64,000 nucleotides of DNA from Deltaproteobacteria bacterium (GCA_016180855.1 JACPAL010000010.1:54988-118987); one strand, 5' to 3'; positions 1-8,433 are shown, counted from the first letter of the stretch. Numbers and translations are program-made. The notes: generated by a model from the letters alone, not told the origin.

Positions 1-488
1 ACCACCTCTCCCTCACGGATCGATTCGATCGGTATCTTGTCCGGTGTTGTTTGGCGAACGGCCGCGAGGATCTTTGCTATCTGCAGGGCGGTCCCGGACG
101 GGGCGTCCTTTTTATGGATGTGGTGCGCTTCACGAACCTTAACCTGAAATTCAGCTCCCAAGAGATGAGCCGACTGCTCCAGGAGCTTCCAGAACAGGTT
201 CACACCGACGCTTGTATTGGGGGAAAAAACGAGCGGGATCTGCCTTCCCATTTTTTCGATCTCTTCTCTCTGTTTTGGGGAATGACCCGTTGTACCGACC
301 ACGGCCGCTTTTTTTGCGGCCTTTACCGTTTGGAGATTAGGAACAGTCGCATCGGGATGTGAGAAGTCGATCATCACATCCGCCTCTTCGATTGTCGGGA
401 CGATTCGAAAAACAGGATCCCTCTCTGCCAAGGCGGAGATCCTGCTCCCCATCTTTCCGGAGGCCCCTTTGATAACAATCTTGATCAC
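1..488 (-). CDS. dapB: 4-hydroxy-tetrahydrodipicolinate reductase, 3' part cut by window edge
   Basis: DapB reduces 4-hydroxy-tetrahydrodipicolinate with NAD(P)H in the diaminopimelate/lysine pathway in the cytoplasm. The reading frame runs leftwards off the window, so only about 162 N-terminal residues are visible. The N terminus has the glycine-rich nucleotide-binding motif KGASGKMG, and further on are VGTTGHS, SPNTSVGVN and the KKDAPSGTA stretch that is typical of the substrate site. I chose the GTG at 486-488 because it lies directly in front of the dinucleotide-binding motif; no ATG is available there. It belongs to the minus-strand argH-lysA-dapF-dapA-dapB set but is separated from dapA by a plus-strand gene. 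Confidence 0.9.
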   Translation of the reverse strand, partial: MIKIVIKGASGKMGSRISALAERDPVFRIVPTIEEADVMIDFSHPDATVPNLQTVKAAKKAAVVGTTGHSPKQREEIEKMGRQIPLVFSPNTSVGVNLFWKLLEQSAHLLGAEFQVKVREAHHIHKKDAPSGTALQIAKILAAVRQTTPDKIPIESIREGEV

Positions 489-555
489 GATCTGGGTCTT
501 AAATGAGAGGTTTGCCGGTTCGCAACTAATATCTTGTTCCCCCCGATAAACACTT

Positions 556-1764
556 ATGGGAATGGAGCAATCCATGGAGGGTCGAATCCGGGTTGGTGCC
601 AAGGGGCCGTCGTACGAGCCTTTGGTGCCTGTCATCGATGATAAACCGGGTGTTCACTCCCCCTCTACGTTTTCCGTTGTTGCTGCGGCACCTCGCTCCT
701 CTGCGACCGTATCGGTGCCAGCCGTTCTCTCCGATTCTGTTCCCTCGATTGATGCCTCAGCTGTTTTTCGGGACTGGAACCGGCGTGGCCTGAAGGTATC
801 GGTCGATCGCTTTCATGAGCAGGCGTATGGTTTTGAGGTTCAGTCCAATCCCCAATTTTCGCAGATGGTTACTCCCTTTCATAAGGTCAATCTCAAAGGT
901 CACGCTGATCTCATCGTCCCCTGGTCCGATCCATACCTCTTGATGGAGTGGGAGTCGGTCCTGATCGACGCGGGGGCAGGGCGTCAGGCGAGAAAAGAAG
1001 GAAATAGCCTCATTGTCGTCTATTCATTTAAAGGGAGAGATTTTCTCAAGGTGACGGAAACCCCTGAGAACGTCTCTTTCTTATTTATCGGTCGGTCGGG
1101 GCAAAGGCTCGGCGCAAAAACGGTGCTGAAACCGGAAGAGAGAGAGGTTCTGATCAGTAAACCGGCCCCTGTCCCTGCGGATGCGACGAAAGAGACCACT
1201 CAGTCTCAAATCTACAAGATTCATTTTGATAAAGATGAGATCCTCGTTGAGACCTATTTCCCAGCCTCGGTTTCGGAAGAGAAAAGGTTTCAGACCGTCT
1301 CCGAATTGGCACTGCTCCTACAGGCGCTTCCCTCCAGGATGGTATTGCCGTTTTTTCAGGGAGAGGATGGAAAACTTCCCCTTCTCTTTGTGCTTGCCCC
1401 CCAGAAGACGGCGGAGTCCTTGAAGGTCAAGGACGGCAATCCGGCGGGCGGCAACTACAACTATTCGATAAATAGGGTCTGGATCGATCTAGATCCGGAG
1501 GGCTCAATGATCCGTTCGACCTTCCTACACGAGGTAACGGGCCATGGCACCTCGGACTTTTTTGTTCCCTCAAATGAAAATCGGATTACGGAGCCGGATC
1601 GTAGTGGTCTCCGTGATTACTATGCCTTGAGCCTCCAGAGTTGTCTTACCCCCCAGGAGTTGGCGAACTATATGGAGCTCAGTCGCCTGATCAGAAATAA
1701 GGAGGATTTTCCAGGCCTATCGCACGAAAGGAGAAGAATGCTTTGTCTCAGGCTATGCGATTGA
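556..1764 (+). CDS. HEXXGH zinc metallopeptidase-like protein, N-terminal frame
   Basis: This 402-residue frame holds a likely zinc site, H325-E326-V-T-G329-H330, followed by GT. The extra residue compared with HEXXH is a hallmark of the HELLGH motif of dipeptidyl peptidase III (family M49), although the rest of the protein is not recognisably M49. No signal peptide is visible; the first 75 residues are Pro/Ser/Val-rich and look disordered. The frame ends shortly after the motif, while the overlapping +1 frame continues with FVSGYAIEG and EDFAE, which would supply the third metal ligand. The two frames therefore almost certainly form one gene (556-2566), either broken or joined by frameshifting. 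It sits between dapB and dapA in the opposite orientation. Confidence 0.75.
   Translation: MGMEQSMEGRIRVGAKGPSYEPLVPVIDDKPGVHSPSTFSVVAAAPRSSATVSVPAVLSDSVPSIDASAVFRDWNRRGLKVSVDRFHEQAYGFEVQSNPQFSQMVTPFHKVNLKGHADLIVPWSDPYLLMEWESVLIDAGAGRQARKEGNSLIVVYSFKGRDFLKVTETPENVSFLFIGRSGQRLGAKTVLKPEEREVLISKPAPVPADATKETTQSQIYKIHFDKDEILVETYFPASVSEEKRFQTVSELALLLQALPSRMVLPFFQGEDGKLPLLFVLAPQKTAESLKVKDGNPAGGNYNYSINRVWIDLDPEGSMIRSTFLHEVTGHGTSDFFVPSNENRITEPDRSGLRDYYALSLQSCLTPQELANYMELSRLIRNKEDFPGLSHERRRMLCLRLCD
1699..1713 (+). other. Candidate +1 frameshift site
   Basis: A Shine-Dalgarno-like AAGGAGG (1699-1705) lies two bases before a TTT codon followed by CCA (1708-1713). A +1 slip on TTT-C joins the metallopeptidase frame to the downstream frame, giving ...NKEDF then QAYRTKGEECFVSGYA. 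The arrangement resembles the prfB (release factor 2) programmed frameshift, where an internal SD sits three bases before the slip codon, but there is no in-frame stop right at the site: the zero-frame stop is at 1762-1764. A simple one-base indel or assembly error in the TTTTCC run explains it equally well. Confidence 0.4.
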
Positions 1765-1846
1765 GGGATCGGACGGGATACGTGAGGAGCTGAATGAACC
1801 TCATGAAGATTTCGCGGAGGTACGCGAGGCGTTCTATTCGCTCCTC

Positions 1847-2566
1847 TTGCGGGAGAAACCGGATCTGACCTTTCATGCCGTTCGCAGACGAGACAAGCTC
1901 CTTTCTCTGGTGGGGCTTCTTTACCTGTTTGAAGAATATGGTGTTCCCTCGTTAGGAGATATCTCCAGGGAGGATCTCTTTTTACGGGAATCGTTCCAAA
2001 AAGTTCTGGGTGTTACGCTCAAGCCCGTTGATCCGGAGAAAGTGGTTCAAGGGGTCCCCATTGATGACAGGGCGCTCCGCTGGGTTTTAAAACGGGAGGC
2101 GCCTCTCTTCCAGCTTCAACTGGGGCTTTTGACAGAGAGTATTGATGAGGGGGGGAGGGAAAGATCCTTTCAGGGACTTTCATCCGGACTCCGTCTCGGG
2201 AAGAGCTATGGGAGAAATGCGTTTGGTCTCGCCTTTCTTTACGGCGACTCTTTATCTAACGACGGTAGGAGGTCTGAGAGGGGAAGAAGCTATACCGGGG
2301 CACTTTGGTGGGATCGCAACTTCGGTTCGGAGATCGTCTCCTTCGTAGTGGGTCCCGCGATCGGTGCAAGAAAACTTTATCTCTCCCGATCGGAGGGTGA
2401 TCCTGTCGGTCTTTTCGGTGCTATAAGAGGCGAGGTCTCTTTTTTGTATCGAATCGTGGGGCTCTACCTCCAGGCAGATTGGACGAAGGGAGATGGCTAT
2501 GAGCAAGAGGGATTTCAGGGAGGAACTGTGATCGATTTTTACCGTATGATCGCTTTACTGAGATGA
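1847..2566 (+). CDS. Metallopeptidase continuation and beta-rich C-terminal domain (frame +1)
   Basis: This is the downstream part of the broken metallopeptidase gene. The frame is open from 1689, and the residues before the first usable start (TTG 1847) contain EDFAE at 1805-1819, the expected third zinc-ligand motif after HEVTGH. A separately initiated protein would lack it, so translation from 1847 alone makes little sense. The first part is helical (LLREKPDLTF...LLSLVGLLYLFEEYG); the last 130 residues alternate hydrophobic and glycine/polar residues like antiparallel beta strands and resemble in style the beta-rich proteins at 3545 and 4300. It ends 8 bases before the convergent dapA stop. 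Confidence 0.6.
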   Translation: MREKPDLTFHAVRRRDKLLSLVGLLYLFEEYGVPSLGDISREDLFLRESFQKVLGVTLKPVDPEKVVQGVPIDDRALRWVLKREAPLFQLQLGLLTESIDEGGRERSFQGLSSGLRLGKSYGRNAFGLAFLYGDSLSNDGRRSERGRSYTGALWWDRNFGSEIVSFVVGPAIGARKLYLSRSEGDPVGLFGAIRGEVSFLYRIVGLYLQADWTKGDGYEQEGFQGGTVIDFYRMIALLR

Positions 2567-2573
2567 TCGCTCT

Positions 2574-3455
2574 TCAGATCAGTTGATACTCTTTTAAAAC
2601 ATGAAGCAGCTTTTCCCGATTCTGTTTCCCCATTTCGCAAAGCGGGAGTCGCCACTCCTCTTCGCACCTTCCCATGAGGGCGACAGCGGTCTTGACGGGG
2701 ATCGGGTTTGTCTCGAAAAACATCGCCTCATGAAGGGGGAGCAGCGCCTCATGGATCCCTCTTGCCTCTTCTTTTTTACCGGAGGCATAGCGATCCCACA
2801 TCCTGGCCAGTCTTTGTGGAACGACATTGGCCGTTACAGAGATCATTCCGCGTCCTCCCAATGCAATAATCTCGAAATTTTGTGCATCCTCGCCGGAGAG
2901 GACCGTAAAGTCACGGCCGCAGAGTTCAATCACCTTTTTGATCTGCGTGAGGTTACCACACGCCTCTTTGATCCCGACAATGTTCTTGATACCGGCGAGT
3001 CGTACCACGGTTTCCGGCAGGATGTTGACGGAGGTACGACCCGGGACATTGTAAAGGATGAGTGGAAGGCCGACCGATTCGGCAATCGCCTTATAATGAC
3101 GATAAAGCCCCTCCTGGGTCGGTTTGTTATAGTAGGGTGAGACAAGCAGGGCGCCGTCCGCCCCGACCCTCTCCGCATGACGTGTGATTTGGATCGCCTC
3201 GGCGGTTGCATTGGAACCGGTTCCGGCCAGGACCCTCACACGCCCCTTGACCTGTTTTACAACGATCTCAATGACCCGGTCATGCTCTTCGTAATCAAGG
3301 GTGGCTGACTCGCCGGTCGTTCCGCAGGGAACGATCCCGTCGGTCCCCTCCGCAATATGCCACTCGACGAGTTTTTTTAGTGCCTCTTCATCGACCTTTC
3401 CTTTTTTGAACGGGGTAATGAGTGCAACGAGAGAGCCTTGAAAGGGATGGTCCAT
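2574..3455 (-). CDS. dapA: 4-hydroxy-tetrahydrodipicolinate synthase
   Basis: DapA condenses pyruvate with aspartate semialdehyde, the first committed step towards diaminopimelate and lysine. The 293-residue protein has the family's usual length. Visible landmarks are PCGTTGESATL (the Thr pair of the proton relay), LYNVPGRT (catalytic Tyr) and GIKEACGNL (Schiff-base Lys). An in-frame extension upstream to 3494 exists, but the ATG at 3453-3455 gives the typical N terminus (FQGSLVALITPFKKG). It is separated from dapF by two plus-strand genes and from dapB by the metallopeptidase gene, so it cannot be co-transcribed in the usual compact operon without antisense genes in the transcript. Confidence 0.95.
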   Translation of the reverse strand: MDHPFQGSLVALITPFKKGKVDEEALKKLVEWHIAEGTDGIVPCGTTGESATLDYEEHDRVIEIVVKQVKGRVRVLAGTGSNATAEAIQITRHAERVGADGALLVSPYYNKPTQEGLYRHYKAIAESVGLPLILYNVPGRTSVNILPETVVRLAGIKNIVGIKEACGNLTQIKKVIELCGRDFTVLSGEDAQNFEIIALGGRGMISVTANVVPQRLARMWDRYASGKKEEARGIHEALLPLHEAMFFETNPIPVKTAVALMGRCEEEWRLPLCEMGKQNREKLLHVLKEYQLI

Positions 3456-3544
3456 ATTGGAGAAGGGGCTACCAGCGGTGGAGAAACCGCGCAACTGTTT
3501 TTGGGACGGAGACGAGACACATAGTACGAGAGAAGGGAGGCTTT

Positions 3545-4162
3545 ATGCCAAGACCTGTTCGTCACGGACAACGACATCATTCTCACAGGAAGGTCGGTTT
3601 AGATGATAGTCAACCGGCTCTTCCGGACAGACAGCGGCATCATTTGTATGCGGAGGTCGGTTTAGACTATGGTCAACTGGCACTTCCGCAAGGGAATGGT
3701 CGGGACCACCGTGGAGAATCGCAGCTTTATTCTGACAGTGGTATTTTGGCCGGTGTTCGGTGGATTGATCGTCCCTATGAGAGGCTCTCCCTTGAGGCCG
3801 CGACCCACCTTATCAATGTTAGGGGACGTGGTGATACCGATACCTATGAGATAATCGCCGATGTTGAACTGGGTGGGAGGGTGAGGTTTTATCAGGGACG
3901 TCGACTTGACCTTTCGCTCTTTGGGGGTGGGCTTGCGGCGGCAGGGGCTGAGTTTGGATATGATTATAGTGCCCCTCAGTTTATGTCGCGGACTGGAGGG
4001 GTTGTTCGAGGTGTGATCGATCTCAAGGACCATTCGAGAATTCCTGTGGCGTATTTCGGATTGGGGGCGCTTGGAGGAGGCTCCGTTATTAATTCTGATG
4101 GAGTAACCTTTCTAGGAGGCTTCTGGTCTGTGATGGGAACCTTCGGGCTCAGATTTTATTGA
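3545..4162 (+). CDS. Beta-rich hypothetical protein, paralog 1
   Basis: A 205-residue protein of unknown function. The start is the ATG at 3545, preceded by GGGAGG; a longer open frame begins at 3422 but overlaps dapA. The N-terminal 45 residues are made of two imperfect 21-residue repeats (3563-3688). The remaining 150 residues alternate hydrophobic and polar residues with many glycines, as in outer-membrane-type beta barrels, and end in LRFY, a C-terminal aromatic as in many barrels. No signal peptide is visible, which is odd for an exported barrel. The C-terminal two thirds match the next protein (4300-4914): LGGRVRF/LGGRLRL, SLFGGGLA/SVFGGMLA and the IP...GGS blocks line up. Function unknown. 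Confidence 0.75.
   Translation: MPRPVRHGQRHHSHRKVGLDDSQPALPDRQRHHLYAEVGLDYGQLALPQGNGRDHRGESQLYSDSGILAGVRWIDRPYERLSLEAATHLINVRGRGDTDTYEIIADVELGGRVRFYQGRRLDLSLFGGGLAAAGAEFGYDYSAPQFMSRTGGVVRGVIDLKDHSRIPVAYFGLGALGGGSVINSDGVTFLGGFWSVMGTFGLRFY
3563..3688 (+). repeat. Tandem 63-nt coding repeat (two units)
   Basis: Units 3563-3625 and 3626-3688 encode HGQRHHSHRKVGLDDSQPALP-like and DRQRHHLYAEVGLDYGQLALP-like 21-residue segments; QRHH, VGLD, Q and ALP are shared. Divergence is mostly in the middle of each unit. It makes up most of the N-terminal region of the beta-rich protein. Confidence 0.85.
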
Positions 4163-4174
4163 GGCTGTTAGACT

Positions 4175-4198
4175 CGTACTCCCCCAGAGTACGTTTTT
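4175..4198 (+). terminator. Rho-independent terminator
   Basis: A 7-bp stem CGTACTC / GAGTACG with loop CCCCA is followed directly by TTTTT. It lies 12 bases after the stop of the 3545 gene and before the RBS of the 4300 gene, so the two paralogs are probably separate transcripts. Confidence 0.7.
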
Positions 4199-4299
4199 AT
4201 CTGTCAAACAACATTTCAAGGCATCTTTGAAGATCTAAGCTCGATCTCTCTTGCAGCGGCAGATCGGACGATATTTTAACCTATAGGAGGAGGTATTTT

Positions 4300-4914
4300 A
4301 TGGGGTCTGAAAAGATTTCAGCTCGGGATGATAGGAGTATTGAGGAAGAGACGCGATTAGCGGATCGTCAGCAACCGCATTTTTTTGCAGGTCTTGACAT
4401 TGGGGTCGGAGAAACTTTTTTGCCAAGGGGGCGTAGTGGAAATAATATTAATCCCAAGGCATCGTTGAACAACACCCTCAGATGGGGGGTGAGCGGGATA
4501 GCCGATCCCGATCAGTTTCTTTCTGGTGAGGGAGCACTTCATTTACTTGTTCGTACCACAGATGGGGGAGCCTTGCATCGGCAAGCAAAGATCAATGAGG
4601 TGGGTGGTGATCTGGAATTGGGTGGAAGGTTGAGGCTTTTAGATAGTCGTCGGGTGTCCCTATCTGTTTTTGGCGGGATGTTGGCTGAGTGGGGGGTTAA
4701 TTTTGGCGATAGGGTGGATGATGAAGCGATGCCAGAGAAACGTTATGGGGGTATTGCCAGATTGATTTTAGGATTTAATGATTATTATGGAATTCCAAAA
4801 TGGAATGTGAGCCTTGCGACTAGCGGAGGGAGCTATCTACTCGGTTCAGATGCCTATGGTCCTGCAGGGCGGTTCTATTCGTATTTTCTAGGGTTTGAAC
4901 GTCGATATCAATAG
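4300..4914 (+). CDS. Beta-rich hypothetical protein, paralog 2
   Basis: A 204-residue protein, nearly the same length as its neighbour 3545-4162 and homologous over its C-terminal two thirds. The start ATG follows a strong TAGGAGGAGG Shine-Dalgarno. The N-terminal 35 residues are charged and not repeated as in paralog 1. From FFAGLDIGVGE onwards the sequence has the alternating pattern of antiparallel beta strands with glycine turns. There is no signal peptide. It converges on dapF, leaving 6 bases between the stops. The pair is probably a tandem duplication that diverged; function unknown. Confidence 0.75.
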   Translation: MGSEKISARDDRSIEEETRLADRQQPHFFAGLDIGVGETFLPRGRSGNNINPKASLNNTLRWGVSGIADPDQFLSGEGALHLLVRTTDGGALHRQAKINEVGGDLELGGRLRLLDSRRVSLSVFGGMLAEWGVNFGDRVDDEAMPEKRYGGIARLILGFNDYYGIPKWNVSLATSGGSYLLGSDAYGPAGRFYSYFLGFERRYQ

Positions 4915-4920
4915 TAGCAA

Positions 4921-5742
4921 CTATAACTCAATCTTCCCTTCAAAAACGGTTGTGGCCGGACCGGTCATATAAACGCTGTCTTCGGCCCGGTTCCATTCGA
5001 TCTCGAGAGTGCCGCCTGGCAGCTTAACCTCCACCTTTCTCTCGGTTTTGCCGTTTAAATGGGAGGCGACCGCGGCGGCACAGGCACCGCTTCCGCAGGC
5101 AAGTGTCTCACCGGCGCCACGCTCCCAGACCCTCATCTCGATTTTCTTTTTGGAAATCACCTTCACAAATTCGACATTTGTCCGGTTGGGGAAGAGGTAG
5201 TAGTTTTCAATGAGTGGCCCCTTTTCATGGACTGGGTACTCTTTGAGATTGTCGATAAACAGGACGCAGTGCGGATTCCCCATCGAGACACAGGTCATCC
5301 GGTATTCGATCCCGTGGATTCGGAGGGGATGATTGATGATGCGTCCTTTCAGTTTGACCGGGATCTCTTCCCCTTTGAGGATCGCCCTCCCCATATTGAC
5401 CTGGATCTGACCGTCTCCCAGAATCCTGACCGTTTGAACGCCGGCGATTGTCTCGACACGGACCTCCTGTTCCCCGCTCCCATGATTTGAGACGTACTGG
5501 GCGACACAGCGGATCCCGTTTCCACACATCTCCACCTGGCTTCCGTCGGCATTGTAGATCTGCATCTGGACATCCGCCTTTTTGGATGGCTCGAGGAGGA
5601 GGAGCTGGTCGGCGCCGACACCGAGGCGTCGATCACAAAGAAGCTTCGCCGCCTTGGCCATCTCGGGAAGTTTCCTCTTCCTTCCATCGATGACAATAAA
5701 GTCGTTACCGAGACCGTGCATTTTGGTGAAAGAGATGTTCAT
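4921..5742 (-). CDS. dapF: Diaminopimelate epimerase
   Basis: DapF interconverts LL- and meso-diaminopimelate, giving the peptidoglycan cross-linking residue and the substrate of LysA. The 273 residues are normal for the family. The two catalytic cysteines are in MCGNGIRC and ACGSGACAAA, and the N terminus FTKMHGLGNDFIVID is characteristic. The ATG overlaps the end of lysA by four bases, so it is translationally coupled to lysA in the order argH-lysA-dapF. Confidence 0.96.
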   Translation of the reverse strand: MNISFTKMHGLGNDFIVIDGRKRKLPEMAKAAKLLCDRRLGVGADQLLLLEPSKKADVQMQIYNADGSQVEMCGNGIRCVAQYVSNHGSGEQEVRVETIAGVQTVRILGDGQIQVNMGRAILKGEEIPVKLKGRIINHPLRIHGIEYRMTCVSMGNPHCVLFIDNLKEYPVHEKGPLIENYYLFPNRTNVEFVKVISKKKIEMRVWERGAGETLACGSGACAAAVASHLNGKTERKVEVKLPGGTLEIEWNRAEDSVYMTGPATTVFEGKIEL

Positions 5743-6995
5743 ATTAAAAACTTCGGGACATGCTCCCCTTTGAGCAGATCTTTATACTCCTCTCTCTGTC
5801 TGATCACAAAAAATTGCTCACCCTGCACTAACACCTCCGGTATTCGCGGTCTGGAGTTATAATTGGAGGCCATCACAAAACCGTACGCCCCGGCACTCAT
5901 GACGGCCAGAAGGTCCGAGGGACGTGCAGCAGGCAGGCGGCGATCTTTCGCTAAAAAATCGCCCGATTCACAGACAGGTCCGACCACGTCCACTTTTTCT
6001 TTTTTGACCTTTCTCTTTTCAACGGGCCAGATCTCATGATGGGAACCGTAGAGGGAAGGACGGATCAGGTCGTTCATCCCCCCATCGACAACCACAAAGA
6101 TTTTATTCCCCTGCCTCTTTCGATAGAGGACCTTGGTGAGCAGGATTCCGGCATTGCCGGAAATGACGCGCCCCGGTTCCAAAAGGAGCGTGACATTCCG
6201 CTTTTTCAACTCCGGGGCGATCGCCTTGGCGTACTCCGCCGGTGAAGGAGGGGATTCCTTGTCATACGGAATGCCGAGCCCTCCACCTAAATCGAGAAAG
6301 CGAATCGTGAGCCCCAGTTTTTTCAACGTGCTCACCAACGCCCCCAGTTTTTTAACGGTCTCAACAAACGGTTTGACCCGGGTGATTTGGGAACCGATAT
6401 GACAACTGACTCCCTGGACCTCAATTCCGGGCAACTCCCTGGCGATCCTGTAGAGTCGAACACTCTCACGGATCTGGACGCCAAATTTGCTCTTCTTGAG
6501 ACCTGTGGAGATATAAGGATGGGTCTTGGGATTGATATCCGGGTTCACCCGAATGGCAATCGGGGCTGCTCTTCCACAATCTTTGGCGACGTTTGACAGC
6601 TTGATGAGCTCCTCTTCCGATTCGATGTTGAAGAGAAGGATTCGTTCCCGTAATCCGTGTCGCATCTCCTGTTCCGTCTTGCCGACGCCTGAAAAAACGA
6701 TCCGATTGGCCGGCACACCGGCGGTCCGCGAACGGAAGAGCTCACCGCCGGAGACGATATCAACACCCCCCCCCCACTGGGAGATCGCCCGGAGGATGGC
6801 GATGTTTGAATTTGCCTTTACCGCAAAACAGGTGAGATGGGGGATTTCTGAAAACGCACCGTCGAATACCTTGAAGTGACGCTCGAACGTCGCATAGCTG
6901 TAAATGTAAGCCGGGGAACCAACCGCCTCGGCGATTTTGCGAAGTGGCACCGATTCGCAATGGAGTTCATTTTTAACGTAATGAAAATGATGCAA
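5739..6995 (-). CDS. lysA: Diaminopimelate decarboxylase
   Basis: LysA is the PLP enzyme that converts meso-diaminopimelate to lysine. Visible are the PLP-lysine region (FAVKANSNIAILR), SGGELFR, GLKKSKFG, SCHIGSQ, DLGGGLGIPY, LLEPGR and VGPVCESGDFLAKDR. I placed the start at TTG 6995 (M/LHHFHYVKNELHCESVPL), which matches the family's usual N terminus and has GGAG 7 bases upstream; the longer frame to 7049 would overlap argH by 77 bases and add a basic stretch absent from the family. Even so the gene overlaps argH by 23 bases. Length from TTG is 418 residues, as expected. Confidence 0.94.
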   Translation of the reverse strand: MHHFHYVKNELHCESVPLRKIAEAVGSPAYIYSYATFERHFKVFDGAFSEIPHLTCFAVKANSNIAILRAISQWGGGVDIVSGGELFRSRTAGVPANRIVFSGVGKTEQEMRHGLRERILLFNIESEEELIKLSNVAKDCGRAAPIAIRVNPDINPKTHPYISTGLKKSKFGVQIRESVRLYRIARELPGIEVQGVSCHIGSQITRVKPFVETVKKLGALVSTLKKLGLTIRFLDLGGGLGIPYDKESPPSPAEYAKAIAPELKKRNVTLLLEPGRVISGNAGILLTKVLYRKRQGNKIFVVVDGGMNDLIRPSLYGSHHEIWPVEKRKVKKEKVDVVGPVCESGDFLAKDRRLPAARPSDLLAVMSAGAYGFVMASNYNSRPRIPEVLVQGEQFFVIRQREEYKDLLKGEHVPKFLI

Positions 6996-8364
6996 GCCGC
7001 TTCTCCAGTCTCTTGATCTCTTTTTTGACTGCCTCCGGGGCGGTGCCACCGGTCTTGTTTCGGAGCGCGATGGAGGCCTCGGGCTTCAGGATCTTTAGAA
7101 CCCCCAGATCGAATTTTTTTGAGAATTTTCGAAATTCTACCAGGGAGAGCTCCGTCAGTTCTTTCCCGTGTTCTTCCGCATACCGAACCAGTTGGGAGAC
7201 AATCCCATGAGACGACCGAAAATCAACTCCCCGGCGAACGAGCCAGTCGGCGATATCGGTTGCGAGCAGAAAACTGTCCTGCAACGCCTCTCGCATTCGC
7301 TCTCTGTTTGGTTTCATTTTTGGAAACAGCTCGGCCATCATGTCGACACAATCGATCACGGTATCCAGGAGATCAAAAACCGCCTCCTTATCCTCCTGCA
7401 TATCTTTGTTGTAGGCGAGTGGCAGTGACTTCATGAGTGTCAAAAGCGAGAAGAGGTGCCCATACACACGACCCGTTTTTCCGCGGATCAGTTCGAGGAC
7501 ATCCGGATTTATCTTCTGTGGCATCATGGAGGAGCCGGTGCAGAACTCTTCCGGCAGATCAATAAATGAATACTCCTTTGAGCTCCAAAGAATCAGTTCT
7601 TCCGCAAGCCGTGAGAGATGCATCATCAAGAGGGAAGCGACCGAACCACTCTCGATTACGAAATCACGATCCGAGACCGCATCAAGGCTGTTATGCGTTA
7701 CATCGATGAACCCAAGCTCCCCGGCCACTTTCTCCCGATCGATCGGATAACTGGTGCCGGCAAGTGCCCCAGATCCCAACGGGCAGACGTTCATTCGCCG
7801 ATGGCATTCCAGGGTTCGAGATCGATCCCTCTCCCACATCTCTACGTAAGCGAGGAGGTAATGGGAAAAGAGGATCGGTTGTGCTGGTTGCAGGTGGGTG
7901 TAGCCGGGCATCATGATATCGAGATTTTTTTTGGCCAGTGTCAGGGCAGATTTTTCCAGATGAAGGAGTGAACTATGAAGCTCTTCGAGGCGGTCCCGAC
8001 AATAGAGCCGGAGATCGAGTGTCACCTGATCATTCCGGCTTCGGCCGGTATGGATCTTTCCTCCGAGGGGGCCGAGGTGTTTGATCAGGAGGGCTTCAAT
8101 ATTGAGATGGACATCCTCCAGATCCTCTCTGAATTCCACTCTCCCGGAATCGACATCCTTGAGGATTTTTTTTAAGGCTGCCATGAGACGACTCTTCTCT
8201 CGTGTCGAGAGGAGGCCGGCGCGTGCCAAACCATTGACATGGGCGATACTTCCCAACACATCGTAATAATAGAGCTTTTTATCGAACGAGACCGACTGGG
8301 TGAAGTCGAGCGCGAGTGGACTTAAACCCTTCTCAAAACGGTTACTCCATTTCTTGGGGGACAT
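6973..8364 (-). CDS. argH: Argininosuccinate lyase
   Basis: ArgH splits argininosuccinate into arginine and fumarate, the last step of arginine synthesis. The protein has 463 residues, the standard length. The fumarase/aspartase-superfamily signature GSSMMPQKINPD is present, as are TGRSRNDQ and the HLQPAQP segment. It is the first gene of the minus-strand argH-lysA-dapF run, an order often seen in deltaproteobacteria. No Shine-Dalgarno precedes the ATG, and a possible promoter lies almost on the start codon (8373-8402), so the transcript could be leaderless. Confidence 0.96.
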   Translation of the reverse strand: MSPKKWSNRFEKGLSPLALDFTQSVSFDKKLYYYDVLGSIAHVNGLARAGLLSTREKSRLMAALKKILKDVDSGRVEFREDLEDVHLNIEALLIKHLGPLGGKIHTGRSRNDQVTLDLRLYCRDRLEELHSSLLHLEKSALTLAKKNLDIMMPGYTHLQPAQPILFSHYLLAYVEMWERDRSRTLECHRRMNVCPLGSGALAGTSYPIDREKVAGELGFIDVTHNSLDAVSDRDFVIESGSVASLLMMHLSRLAEELILWSSKEYSFIDLPEEFCTGSSMMPQKINPDVLELIRGKTGRVYGHLFSLLTLMKSLPLAYNKDMQEDKEAVFDLLDTVIDCVDMMAELFPKMKPNRERMREALQDSFLLATDIADWLVRRGVDFRSSHGIVSQLVRYAEEHGKELTELSLVEFRKFSKKFDLGVLKILKPEASIALRNKTGGTAPEAVKKEIKRLEKRLASFSLR

Positions 8365-8372
8365 AGGTGGCC

Positions 8373-8402
8373 AATATGCTCAAGCGCTCCGCTTCTTGTC
8401 AA
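8373..8402 (-). promoter_or_regulatory. Possible sigma-70 promoter of argH
   Basis: On the minus strand a perfect TTGACA (8402-8397) is followed after 18 bases by CATATT (8378-8373), a weak -10. Transcription would begin a few bases before or at the argH ATG (8364), which lacks an SD sequence. Confidence 0.35.
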
Positions 8403-8433
8403 GGAAAGCACGGGTGACAACAACTTATCCCGG

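Noticed and set aside
2601..3140. Plus-strand 179-aa open frame opposite dapA
   Set aside because: It lies wholly antisense to dapA, has no SD, and its composition reflects the complementary coding frame; the same applies to the long antisense frames over dapF, argH, serS, metH and hpnH.
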